Of a stretch of 29,110 nucleotides of DNA, positions 16,317-23,943 are shown piece by piece. The position numbers and the translations under genes are program-made. The notes below the pieces were generated by a model that did not search any database, had not been told where the DNA came from, and saw nothing but the letters and a program-made list of their open reading frames with translations. Where the stretch lies: the IMG/VR virus record IMGVR_UViG_3300050821_001117, positions 1 to 29,110 of that record, one strand, 5' to 3'. The number at the start of each line of letters is the position of its first letter. Within the stretch, counting starts at the first letter, position 1. The DNA is from a virus.

Positions 16317-17225
16317 TTAGTTCCCCATTAATGCGGCACGTTCGCCGCGTGAAAGTTTGTTGTAAAGCACTGCAAATTGCTCATCCGACATATTCGCCAG
16401 CGTCTTGCTGTCCATCTTAGCACCAGATGATATTTGTGCGCCAAGAGCTTGTCCAATCGATTTAGACGCTGCTTGACCAGCCGCCACACGTTCGATCTGT
16501 GCTGCCGGGGTTTCCGCAGGCTTCGGAGCCACTACCGCATAACCACGCGCTTTGGCAATCGCATAAACAATCTGCGCTGGGTTGTTGCCGTTCTGGATAG
16601 CCTGTTGAGCCAATGCCAGTGTTTCCTGCTGAATGACTTGCTGGACTTGATGGGGCTGATACATCCCGCTTGCCATCAGCTCATCATGGCGCGACTTGAG
16701 CAGGAATTGCGATGCCGCACCATAATCAGGCGTTGATGCCACAAATTCGCTTTCAAGCTGCTGGGCGCGGTTCATGACCTGTTGGTTTTGCAAATCTCCG
16801 GCCTGTTTCGCCTCATTGCGCTTCTTATAGTCCATCAATTCTTGCAATTGCTGCTGGTTCATCTTCAGCGTACCCATTGCATCCTTTTCAGGATCGGGGA
16901 TAACCACCTCAGCAGGCTTTGCAGCATCGGGTTGACGCGTCAATACTTCAGTTAACAAACGCAGCCGTTCATCAGTCTTGCGTTGGTTTTCCGCATTAAG
17001 ACGCTTTTCTTCTTTCAGAGCTTCGCGGGTTTCTTGCAATGCCGCCAAGGGAACGGTCTTTGGTTCTGGGGTTTCTTTAACTTCAGCTTCCGGTACAGCT
17101 TCAACAACTACAGGTGCTTCCTCAACTACCGGCGCGGCTTCCACTTCCACAATCGGTGTTTCATTTCTCATCGCATCCAATGCGCTGGAGGTTTCAGAGT
17201 CAAGCTTTAGTTCATTACGCGCCAT
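16317..17225 (-). CDS. Capsid scaffolding protein (302 aa)
   Basis: The features are typical of scaffolds: a Glu/Val/Pro-rich acidic N-terminus (residues 20-60), an extended charged coiled coil (LAALQETREALKEEKRLNAE through about residue 150), Gln-rich helices (QPHQVQQVIQQETLALAQQA), and a short C-terminal helical tail (SDEQFAVLYNKLSRGERAAL). Gene order portal-scaffold-(small genes)-capsid matches known podovirus heads. The start overlaps the end of the portal gene by 11 bases behind CAGGGAGC. Scaffold sequences diverge fast, so the call rests on composition, size and position. Confidence 0.8.
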   Translation of the reverse strand: MARNELKLDSETSSALDAMRNETPIVEVEAAPVVEEAPVVVEAVPEAEVKETPEPKTVPLAALQETREALKEEKRLNAENQRKTDERLRLLTEVLTRQPDAAKPAEVVIPDPEKDAMGTLKMNQQQLQELMDYKKRNEAKQAGDLQNQQVMNRAQQLESEFVASTPDYGAASQFLLKSRHDELMASGMYQPHQVQQVIQQETLALAQQAIQNGNNPAQIVYAIAKARGYAVVAPKPAETPAAQIERVAAGQAASKSIGQALGAQISSGAKMDSKTLANMSDEQFAVLYNKLSRGERAALMGN

Positions 17226-19380
17226 TTGTAGCTCCCTGTTGTTGTAGTTGCTTTTCGGCTAGTTGAGTTTGTTTAACCTTGGTTGCCGCATCAATAACGG
17301 TCGATACGTGGTCGAGCGCCCCTTGATGCTGGGCTTGTCTTTCAGCCAGTTGCGTCTGCTTTATTTTAGTAGCGGCATCGACGATGGTTGATAGATGATC
17401 GAGAGTGCCTTGATGCTGAATCTGATCGGCCTTTGCGATGTCGAGAATGGAAGCTGATTTGTTCTTCATAGTCTCTGACTGTATTTTTTGGCTATCGAGC
17501 TGCGTTTGCTGAAGCTGCGCTTGAACCTTTGCCATATCGACTTGCGCTCTTTGTTGCGCGTCTTGGGATTCCATTTGCTGAACTTGTAAAGCCATTTGCG
17601 CGGCCTGAACTTTAGGATCAGGCTGTTTGGGCTGTGCGGCTTCTTTCTGCAATGCAGTCGTAATGTCGGCCACCAAACTATCTGGTAATGGGCTGTATTT
17701 GAGTACCGAAATCCATACATCCAACGGAATAGGCATCTTGGAAAGCATCGGCATAAGACCGCCGATAGCCGCCCAAGCCTGCTCCTTCAGATTGACGCTG
17801 TTAGGCGTATCATCGACGATAACGTCATATTTAACAGTGTCAGATTGACGAACCAAAGGCACATATTTAGCCGATTGTGGCCCCGCAATCTTTACCAGCC
17901 TACCGTCAGACAAATAATCCGTGATGTAATAAAGCAATAGCTTGCCTTGTTCCTTGCAATAACGCCGTTTGCTGTCAAACATCCCAGCAAGAATAGTCAT
18001 CGCAGCCTGTTTGCGCTGATGTTCAAGGATTCCAGGTTGATCACGGTCGGCTTGTCCAATCATTTCTAAGTTTATGCCCGAAGCATCCCGAATAGACTGA
18101 ATGGCGAACTGCATCATATTCTCTAAACCAGTAGGCCACGGCGTTTGCGGCTTAGGTATGATCTTTTGTCCGCTAATTGCCCCGTTTTTTACCAATGTGA
18201 CGGCGGCGGGATCAGCCCATTGGTCAATAGCCTCTTGAGGATTTGAGAACGCGCCTTCTTCAGCAATAATGCCGCCCTTGGCATTCGTATTGACGATATT
18301 CATGACCTGAGAAAGCCACTTATTCGCCCACTTCTGAGGGTCGATCATGGCGCGGACTAATCCGTAGAAAATACCCTTGTTGCGGTCACGCTTGCCGGTC
18401 ATAGCCTTAAGCGTAAAGCCACCCTCTTTCGGGCCGTCCTTCTTTTCCAATACTTTATTGCCAATCCACGCCTTGTAATACTTCTTGCGCTTTTGCTTGA
18501 CCGATGGAAACGGGGGGAAATCAGCAAGCCCCATACCTTCCGTCATCATGTGAAGGCGTTCTTGAAGCTTGGAATGTTCCTGCATCGTTAGAACTTGCTC
18601 GGCCTTTGTCATCGGATCGATAATCCGCATGACATCCTCATGCTCCCACCATTGAACTTCGACAATCCGGCAAAGGACGCGATTTTTGTCGATTAAATCA
18701 GTCTGATCTTCCGTGTAATAAACCGCCTGAATAGCATCATGAGGTGAACTCGCATCCGCACCCGTATCCATTGCCCATGAAGCGTGTAGATCGCTTTCAT
18801 CGGCATCAGGGAACATCTCATGACAAACCGACATCGGCAAATCACGAATGCGGGTAATGCGACGACCATCGGCAAAGTTCTTCTTCTTAGCCGCGCAATC
18901 GGGAACCATCTCCATTGGATCAACACGCTCAATCATGAGCTTGCCGTCTGGATCTTCATCGTAATCTAGGCGGGTTTCAGTATAGCCTATGCCGCAAATG
19001 ATCTGGTCACGGAAAGCATCGGACTCCTCATCCTCTGCATTACACTCATCCCGACACCACTTTGCAGCCCCCGTGAGCATCTCATCAACGCCAGCATCAC
19101 CAACATGGCGGGGAAAGTATCTAACCTCTTGGCGGTTGTTTATTTCAAGACCTGTTACGCTATCTACAACAGGATCAACGCGGTTGAATGTGATGATCGG
19201 ACGATTTTGTAGCTTGAGCATCGAACGATCTTCTTCTGACCATTGACATCCAGCCACAAAATCAAAATCCTCCCGCGCTTCTTGACGCCATTCTTTCCAA
19301 TGATTCTGATCTCGCCGAACGCCTTCTTTCAGGCGTTCAAACTCGGTCAAATCGCCGTCAATATCTGGCGTTTCGGGCAT
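17215..19380 (-). CDS. Portal protein, P22-like family (721 aa)
   Basis: The N-terminal pattern RRDQNHWKEWRQEAREDFDF, VAGCQWSEEDRSMLKLQNRP, IITFNRVDPVVDSVTGLEIN and NRQEVRYFPR is diagnostic of the P22-type portal group. IERVDPMEMVPD, GIFYGLVRAMIDPQKWANKW, INLEMIGQADRDQPGILEHQ and VIVDDTPNSVNLKEQ further support it. The length is close to the family norm (about 700). The C-terminal 120 residues are a Gln-rich helical barrel or coiled coil that ends in two tandem 29-residue units. It forms the dodecameric DNA entry ring. AAGGATTTG precedes the ATG. It begins 9 bases after the stop of the fibre-like gene. Confidence 0.92.
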   Translation of the reverse strand: MPETPDIDGDLTEFERLKEGVRRDQNHWKEWRQEAREDFDFVAGCQWSEEDRSMLKLQNRPIITFNRVDPVVDSVTGLEINNRQEVRYFPRHVGDAGVDEMLTGAAKWCRDECNAEDEESDAFRDQIICGIGYTETRLDYDEDPDGKLMIERVDPMEMVPDCAAKKKNFADGRRITRIRDLPMSVCHEMFPDADESDLHASWAMDTGADASSPHDAIQAVYYTEDQTDLIDKNRVLCRIVEVQWWEHEDVMRIIDPMTKAEQVLTMQEHSKLQERLHMMTEGMGLADFPPFPSVKQKRKKYYKAWIGNKVLEKKDGPKEGGFTLKAMTGKRDRNKGIFYGLVRAMIDPQKWANKWLSQVMNIVNTNAKGGIIAEEGAFSNPQEAIDQWADPAAVTLVKNGAISGQKIIPKPQTPWPTGLENMMQFAIQSIRDASGINLEMIGQADRDQPGILEHQRKQAAMTILAGMFDSKRRYCKEQGKLLLYYITDYLSDGRLVKIAGPQSAKYVPLVRQSDTVKYDVIVDDTPNSVNLKEQAWAAIGGLMPMLSKMPIPLDVWISVLKYSPLPDSLVADITTALQKEAAQPKQPDPKVQAAQMALQVQQMESQDAQQRAQVDMAKVQAQLQQTQLDSQKIQSETMKNKSASILDIAKADQIQHQGTLDHLSTIVDAATKIKQTQLAERQAQHQGALDHVSTVIDAATKVKQTQLAEKQLQQQGATNGA
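17228..17401 (-). repeat. Tandem 29-residue (87-bp) repeat at the portal C-terminus
   Basis: The end of the portal gene encodes two adjacent 29-residue units beginning HQGTLDHLSTIVDAATK and HQGALDHVSTVIDAATK, each followed by (I/V)KQTQLAE(R/K)Q. The amino acids are nearly identical while many third codon positions differ. This indicates an old duplication kept under protein-level selection. The units probably extend the helical barrel. Confidence 0.7.
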
Positions 19381-19388
19381 TCAAATCC

Positions 19389-20444
19389 TTACGAGATACG
19401 ATCAAATTCCATTGATGCGCCAACCAATGTGATGCTGTTAGAAGCATTGGATGCACTCTGCGCCATCTGAAGCTGAATAGTGCCTCCAGTGCCAACAACC
19501 ATTGTGCCTTCGATGATGGTCATGATAACCACAGCAGCCTGGCTGAAGAGATCGGCCACGTCGGTGGTTGTGGTCGTGTGCTGAACAGCAACAGCAGATG
19601 CGGTATAGCCAATACCGGTTGCTTCGAGCGTGGAAACAGCAGTTGTGACATAATGGAAGGCGTACTTGATGCCGCCTGATCCGCTTGCCACGGTGCTTGG
19701 CAATACGCAACGGAATCGATAGGTGCCAGCTACAACAGTCTGGAGAAGGCCGGTAACGCTGGCATATGTCGTGTTGGCATTGGCCGTTTGTGCAGACGTA
19801 CAGCGGGAAATATCATTTCCATAGATCGCCCCGTTGATAGCTGGAGCCGTCAAGGTTTTGTTGGTAAGGGTATCGGTCGAAGCGCGACCCACGAGTGTGT
19901 CAGTTGCAGCCGGAGATGTGAAAGTCTGGGCAGAACCGGCAAGCGTTAAAGTGCTCGTACCCGCAGTAATCGTATTGCCATTCAAGGTGGTGACAACAAC
20001 AGCCGCAGCCGTGAATCCCGCACCCGCAATCGTCCCCGTGATATTAGGGGCGACCATCGTCTGAACACCCGTAAAGGTGTTTGCCGCGTCAGTCCTCGCT
20101 AGCGTGGCGGTCGTGGTAGGCAATGTATAAGTTTGCCCTGCCGTCGCCGTAATCGTGGCACCAGCCGCCGCCGTAATAGCAACACCATTGATGGAAGTAG
20201 CCGTTGCAGCACCTAGAACGGGGGCGGTTAAAGTCTTATTCGTCAACGTGTCTGTGGTCGCTTTGCCCACCAGCGTATCAGTCGCAGCCGGAAGCGTCAG
20301 AGTACCAGAGGCAACCGCACTAGCCACAAGTGTGGTTGTGCCGGATGTGGAACCAGTTAAACCCAAGCCAGCACTCGGAACTGCATCTTCATTGACTGTT
20401 GCTAGAAGCGTTGTTGTATCTGGGGGTGCGCCTAAATTGGCCAT
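19389..20444 (-). CDS. Fibre/decoration-like protein with TNKTLTAP repeats (351 aa)
   Basis: I choose the ATG at 20444 (MANLGAPPDTTTL), with CCGGAGAT seven bases upstream, over an earlier ATG inside the upstream gene. Two units reading DTLVG(K/R)A(T/S)TDTLTNKTL, each followed by TAP, recur at about residues 56-75 and 182-201, a motif widespread in phage fibres. The C-terminal 110 residues (GTYRFRCVLPSTV, IGYTASAVAVQHTTTTTDVA, TIQLQMAQSASNASNSITLV) look like a jelly-roll tip domain. It lies between small post-terminase genes and the portal, so it may be a capsid fibre rather than a tail fibre. The function is inferred. Confidence 0.72.
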   Translation of the reverse strand: MANLGAPPDTTTLLATVNEDAVPSAGLGLTGSTSGTTTLVASAVASGTLTLPAATDTLVGKATTDTLTNKTLTAPVLGAATATSINGVAITAAAGATITATAGQTYTLPTTTATLARTDAANTFTGVQTMVAPNITGTIAGAGFTAAAVVVTTLNGNTITAGTSTLTLAGSAQTFTSPAATDTLVGRASTDTLTNKTLTAPAINGAIYGNDISRCTSAQTANANTTYASVTGLLQTVVAGTYRFRCVLPSTVASGSGGIKYAFHYVTTAVSTLEATGIGYTASAVAVQHTTTTTDVADLFSQAAVVIMTIIEGTMVVGTGGTIQLQMAQSASNASNSITLVGASMEFDRIS

Positions 20445-20458
20445 GTTTGAATCTCCGG

Positions 20459-20758
20459 TTATGAGGCGCTCATTGACTGAACGCATTGATCGCAAATATC
20501 CGCCACAACAGCGGGGTCAGCCAAAATTAGTTCATTATTTTTCAACTCAACATAAAATTCTACATTGCCCTGCCAAGGTTTTGAATTTCGATAGCCGGAG
20601 AACGTCACCCTGATTTGACCGCTCATTAACATTTGAACGTAATGGGGAGCGCAGCCGTAAAAAGTTACTCTCCGTTTCTTCAGGCATTCGAGAACATCAT
20701 CAGTAAATTCGTTCCTATTCTTGCCATCAGTATATGACCGCCAAGCACGAATAATCAC
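20459..20758 (-). CDS. Unknown protein (99 aa), GTG start
   Basis: The start is GTG at 20758, overlapping the upstream stop as GTGA, so translation is probably coupled. Visible elements are IIRAWRSYTDGKNRNEFTDD at the N-terminus, then a mixed region with YGCAPHYVQMLMSGQIRVTF. A C-terminal helix with a Cys pair follows (ADICDQCVQS). It has no recognisable domain. It belongs to the small-gene string between terminase and portal. Confidence 0.65.
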   Translation of the reverse strand: MIIRAWRSYTDGKNRNEFTDDVLECLKKRRVTFYGCAPHYVQMLMSGQIRVTFSGYRNSKPWQGNVEFYVELKNNELILADPAVVADICDQCVQSMSAS

Positions 20759-21138
20759 AGGTGCGCCCTCAGATTAATATCTTGATTATCGCGGAAGAAG
20801 TTGGCCGGAAGCTTGTTATTCTTTTTGCCCCTCTTCCGGTCAACCAACTCGTTGTAAAGTCTGTCCACAAGATTCATTAAGTCCTTGTGCCGCATCATCA
20901 TATTGAAATCGTCCTCAATGATAATGGCAACTTCGTGGATAAGTTGGCAGACCAAAACAAGCTGATAACGGTGATTGGCTTTGTCCTTCTCCACCAAATC
21001 AATCTTTTTAACCTCTGGCAAACGCTTGGTAATGGCGTTGACAATGGTTTTCTTGTCCATTGGAGTGAGGACAGGTACGTATTCGTCAATCTCGTCCAGA
21101 GTTGGAACTTGGATTGCGGGAATTGGCTTATCAGTCAT
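20755..21138 (-). CDS. Unknown helical protein (127 aa)
   Basis: ATGA overlap with the upstream gene and CGGAGAT support this start. The protein is mostly helical and highly charged (MDKKTIVNAITKRLPEVKKI, then DFNMMMRHKDLMNLVDRLYN). A basic segment DRKRGKKNNK is followed by FFRDNQDINLRAHL. The pattern could suit a small DNA- or protein-binding packaging accessory, but no family is recognised. It lies within the terminase-portal gap with GTGA coupling downstream. Confidence 0.68.
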   Translation of the reverse strand: MTDKPIPAIQVPTLDEIDEYVPVLTPMDKKTIVNAITKRLPEVKKIDLVEKDKANHRYQLVLVCQLIHEVAIIIEDDFNMMMRHKDLMNLVDRLYNELVDRKRGKKNNKLPANFFRDNQDINLRAHL

Positions 21139-21347
21139 TTGTATCTCCGTTTTGTTTTAATGAAGTTGATGCCACTAAACTTACCAACCACAATATTAGG
21201 GTTTTCTTCCGCCATTTTAGCGAAGGCGCAGTTTATCTCTTCTGCCGTAGCCATACGTGGCTGAATTACTGCCATGAAATCACCATTTTCTGTCGTGTAT
21301 GACAGCATTTCGGTATCGCCATCTAATGTGCGCGTTACCTTGGTCAT
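21135..21347 (-). CDS. Unknown small protein (70 aa)
   Basis: The ATG at 21347 (MTKVTRTLDGDTEML) overlaps the previous stop as ATGA, which I prefer. An upstream ATG at 21392 would overlap the neighbour by 49 bases and lacks a clear ribosome site. The protein has a beta hairpin-like start (EMLSYTTENGDFMAVIQPR), then a helix (ATAEEINCAFAKMAEENPNI) and a basic end (FIKTKRRYK). Function is unknown. Confidence 0.6.
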   Translation of the reverse strand: MTKVTRTLDGDTEMLSYTTENGDFMAVIQPRMATAEEINCAFAKMAEENPNIVVGKFSGINFIKTKRRYK

Positions 21348-21562
21348 GATGTTGCCAAATTGTGGGCGTGTCTTTTCGGGATTAGCCGACATGCTATTTG
21401 CATAGCCTGTTCTTCCGTTACATGGCCTTCAAACACTATAAAATGGTTCCTCCGTTCACCGCCTGGATGATTGAACGAATAGCCGCGCATAAAAGTACCG
21501 TCTTCATCATGCGGCCATGAAGCTCTAATTTTTATATCCCAGTCACCTATGCCGTCATCCAT
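21344..21562 (-). CDS. Unknown small protein (72 aa)
   Basis: The start lies inside the last codons of the terminase gene (16-base overlap) with a strong AAGGAGA ribosome site. The sequence starts MDDGIGDWDIKIRASWPHDE and includes GGERRNHFIVFEGHVTEEQA. It looks like a compact alpha/beta protein without Cys clusters. It is translated with the terminase and coupled (ATGA) to the 70-aa gene. Family unrecognised. Confidence 0.62.
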   Translation of the reverse strand: MDDGIGDWDIKIRASWPHDEDGTFMRGYSFNHPGGERRNHFIVFEGHVTEEQAMQIACRLIPKRHAHNLATS

Positions 21563-22815
21563 GATCCGCTCTCCTTCGTTTTGCGTTTATAAGCTCTCGC
21601 TCCATCAGGAATAGCCATTGCTAGTCCGCGCATTGCATCGGCGGCGTGGCTCGTCCAATCGTGGCGCGGTCTATTCTTGAACGTTCTGAGCTTATCATCC
21701 CATTCGCGCTGATACTGCCTTAGGCATTCAAGACCCTGTCGTGTTTTATGTGAATCAAACCAGCAGCGCGGCAACATCAGGCGCGTGGCGTTAATGCCAT
21801 CTTCAACAGATTGTGCCTCGCAAACAGTCACAGCCAGTCCAAGGCTCTCCAATGTCTCAACACGGCTTCGTCCTGTGCCAAGTTCTCTCACACGCGCATC
21901 GTGGGGTAGATAATGTTCCTTATAGATATAAGGCTTATCTTTCAGAATCTTAACGTAATGATCTAACCCACACCCGCTATTCTCGTAATAATCAATCAGC
22001 CTTATTTCCGTCGCGGCAAGCTGGGCAAACCAAATGGATGTGCTGTCATCCATTCCCAAATCCCATGCGGTATAAACGGGCAATGATTTATCGTAACTAA
22101 CTGTCGTTATGCGCTTTTCGCTTTCTAAATCCGCAATCTCTCGGCTGTAATAAGCGCCCACTAGAGCAGCTTGGAACGAGCACTCAAATTCCTGAGCATA
22201 TTGTTCAACACTCATATATTTTGCGGCTTCATCAAGCTCGACTTTTGATATTATGCCCGTTTCACTGGCTTTATAGAGCGCAGCATACCAACTTGGGTCG
22301 TTAACCGCCGCGTCATATATTTCCCAGAACTGATTGCGCCCTTTAGGCGTACCAATAAATGTCGCGCTACCGCCACGATCCGCCAGCGCAGGACGTATTG
22401 CCTCAGACCACACGCGAGGCGACATGTCTGCGTATTCGTCCAATATAACATCGTCGTGATAAAGCCCACGAAGCCGATCAGGATTATCAGCCCCATACAA
22501 ACTAATACGAGCGCTATTAGGTAAATCCACCCTAAGCTCTGCCTCATTGTTTTTAGCTCCAGGAATAGATGATGTATAATACTTCAGATAATCCCATGCG
22601 ACGGTCTTAGCCTGTGCGAATAGGGGAGCTAGATACGAGCATCTTGGATTTGGTAATTCACATGTCAGTGCTGATTTCACAAGCTTATTGACAGCCAACA
22701 CCGTCTTACCGAACCGCCTATGACAAACCAGAACATTGAACCGCTTGAGGTTGTTGTGTATCTCAAGCTGTAATTTTCTAGGCTGGTATGGAATGACTAT
22801 GTGAACTTCTTTCAC
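21547..22815 (-). CDS. terL: Terminase large subunit (422 aa), GTG start
   Basis: ATPase motifs: Walker A CHRRFGKT at residues 31-38, Walker B VILDEYAD at 123-130 with the catalytic acidic pair D126-E127, and coupling motif ATFIGTPKG at 151-159. The nuclease half has the expected acidic residues in WDLGMDDSTS (D252), LPHDAR (D306) and SHAADAMRG (D393). It therefore should power packaging and cut concatemers. The length of about 420 aa is on the short side but normal for this class. The start is a GTG overlapping the small-subunit stop (GTGA), with translational coupling. This is among the most certain calls in the window. Confidence 0.94.
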   Translation of the reverse strand: MKEVHIVIPYQPRKLQLEIHNNLKRFNVLVCHRRFGKTVLAVNKLVKSALTCELPNPRCSYLAPLFAQAKTVAWDYLKYYTSSIPGAKNNEAELRVDLPNSARISLYGADNPDRLRGLYHDDVILDEYADMSPRVWSEAIRPALADRGGSATFIGTPKGRNQFWEIYDAAVNDPSWYAALYKASETGIISKVELDEAAKYMSVEQYAQEFECSFQAALVGAYYSREIADLESEKRITTVSYDKSLPVYTAWDLGMDDSTSIWFAQLAATEIRLIDYYENSGCGLDHYVKILKDKPYIYKEHYLPHDARVRELGTGRSRVETLESLGLAVTVCEAQSVEDGINATRLMLPRCWFDSHKTRQGLECLRQYQREWDDKLRTFKNRPRHDWTSHAADAMRGLAMAIPDGARAYKRKTKESGSWMTA

Positions 22816-23084
22816 TTCGGCGGTTCCCAGCTAAATGTATGTTTAACCGGCCCACCATCTGCTCCAGTTTGTTCCTGACGGGCTAATTTGGGAATGTTGT
22901 ATTCGACCACTGACATGAACGCCGAGAACGCATCCTTCGGGCTATCTACTGCTATTTGATCTAGCCATGATGTCAATCTGTCGGCATTTCCGTCAACGAA
23001 TGCAGCAATAGCTTCTCTTGCGTTAGTTGTAGCCTTGTTACTAACGCCTTTTTGTCTACCGCCGAATTTCTGTCCTTTAGGCAT
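22812..23084 (-). CDS. terS: Putative terminase small subunit (90 aa)
   Basis: The N-terminus KGQKFGGRQKGVSNKATTNA followed by REAIAAFVDGNADRLTSWLD has the look of a short phage packaging protein found directly before the large subunit (GGRQKGxxNKAT then a helical segment). It is basic at the N-terminus, helical in the middle and has a flexible Pro/Gly end. The last codon overlaps the large-subunit GTG. It is shorter than classic small subunits (about 140-180 aa), so it could be the DNA-recognition part only. Moderately supported by position and pattern. Confidence 0.75.
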   Translation of the reverse strand: MPKGQKFGGRQKGVSNKATTNAREAIAAFVDGNADRLTSWLDQIAVDSPKDAFSAFMSVVEYNIPKLARQEQTGADGGPVKHTFSWEPPK

Positions 23085-23102
23085 TAACTATTTCCGTCTA
23101 CT

Positions 23103-23480
23103 TCAGTTGTGCGCGTGATATGATCTCTGCATTCCAGTTGAATAATTCATCCCGAACTCATCTGTATTCCTGCATCTGTCACAACGAAATAAATATTTAG
23201 TCTGCGGTATGAAATTTCCCCTACAACACAAGCACTTACGGAAATTATTAGTTCTCTCAACTCCTTGCAAAACTTTGCAATACAAAATTGGATTTACACC
23301 CTTAACTTTCTCAATGCGTTCAGCGTATCCGGTTTTCACATGCCCACTCGCCACCAACTCTCTCAACCTTGTCGTCATCGTCGCTGAACAATACGGTGGA
23401 TTTATCAAATGAAACAAATCCATCATCGTGCGCCAAGAGTCTGACGGTATTTTATCTAGCAGATTGAAGTCTCTCTTCAT
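23103..23480 (-). CDS. Winged-helix/zinc-ribbon DNA-binding protein (125 aa)
   Basis: I choose the ATG at 23480 (MKRDFNLLDKIPSDSW) because it follows CTGGAGATAAA. The longer frame to 23777 would overlap two other genes. Residues 15-70 look like a winged helix (WRTMMDLFHLINPPYCSATM then TTRLRELVASGHVKTGYAER). Residues 83-103 contain a zinc-binding set C83-x-C85-C86 and C100-x2-C103. Immediately upstream of the terminase genes, it could act as a late-gene transcription factor or in packaging-site recognition. No family name can be given with confidence. Confidence 0.7.
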   Translation of the reverse strand: MKRDFNLLDKIPSDSWRTMMDLFHLINPPYCSATMTTRLRELVASGHVKTGYAERIEKVKGVNPILYCKVLQGVERTNNFRKCLCCRGNFIPQTKYLFRCDRCRNTDEFGMNYSTGMQRSYHAHN

Positions 23481-23503
23481 TTTATCTCCAGATATTTTAA
23501 GTT

Positions 23504-23653
23504 CTAAGCTATTTCGTTCAGTTTTTTCCGTTCGATGAACTCTTTGAGGGCTTGGCGGATCACATATGAAATAGACTTGTTTTCTGGGATGAGGGGCAAG
23601 AGACTTTTGTACATCGGCTTCTTTATATCGGTGTAAATGCGGTAGCTGGTCAT
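23504..23653 (-). CDS. Ribbon-helix-helix-like small protein (49 aa)
   Basis: This short gene starts at an ATG that overlaps the preceding stop as ATGA, so it is translationally coupled. Its 49 residues start MTSYRIYTDIKKPMYKSLLP, followed by LIPENKSISYVIRQALKEFI and a final basic segment ERKKLNEIA. A short beta strand, then two helices with the pattern SISYVIRQALKEFIE, fits the RHH (Arc/CopG/MetJ) class. Such proteins usually dimerise and bind operators. It lies between an HNH nuclease and a winged-helix protein in the block before the terminase. A role in switching late genes is plausible but unproven. Confidence 0.72.
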   Translation of the reverse strand: MTSYRIYTDIKKPMYKSLLPLIPENKSISYVIRQALKEFIERKKLNEIA

Positions 23654-23943
23654 GAAACGACCACATTCCCTGATTCAAATAACCAACCAATGCTTGATCT
23701 ATGTGCTTGCTCCCATTGATCCCGCTTGATTTGCTTCGCTTGCATTCCGCAATCAATCGCGTGGTGACAACGCGCACAAAGATAAGCTATGCGAAAGTCA
23801 GCAGCTTTAATTCCTGTGCCCTTACCGTCACGAACCTGATTGGAATGTGCCGCAACCACAGTTCCATCGTTGTGGTTTAGGCACATGAAGCAATGCGGGG
23901 CTTGTTGGGCGAGTTTCAGGAGTTTGGGATTGCGATATGTCAT
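23650..23943 (-). CDS. HNH-type nuclease, DUF1364-like (97 aa)
   Basis: The ATG at 23943 (MTYRNPKLLKLAQQAPHCFM) overlaps the previous stop as ATGA and is preferred over an ATG 8 codons upstream. It has a Cys/His pattern: C18 and C21, H33 in VVAAHSNQVRDGKGTGIKA, then C56, C59, H60-H61 in YLCARCHHAIDCG. This pattern, with AAH...RDGKG and LCxxCHHxID, is seen in DUF1364-type phage nucleases of early operons. It may process DNA during replication or recombination. It is downstream of the helicase-loader-like gene. Activity is inferred from family. Confidence 0.78.
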   Translation of the reverse strand: MTYRNPKLLKLAQQAPHCFMCLNHNDGTVVAAHSNQVRDGKGTGIKAADFRIAYLCARCHHAIDCGMQAKQIKRDQWEQAHRSSIGWLFESGNVVVS

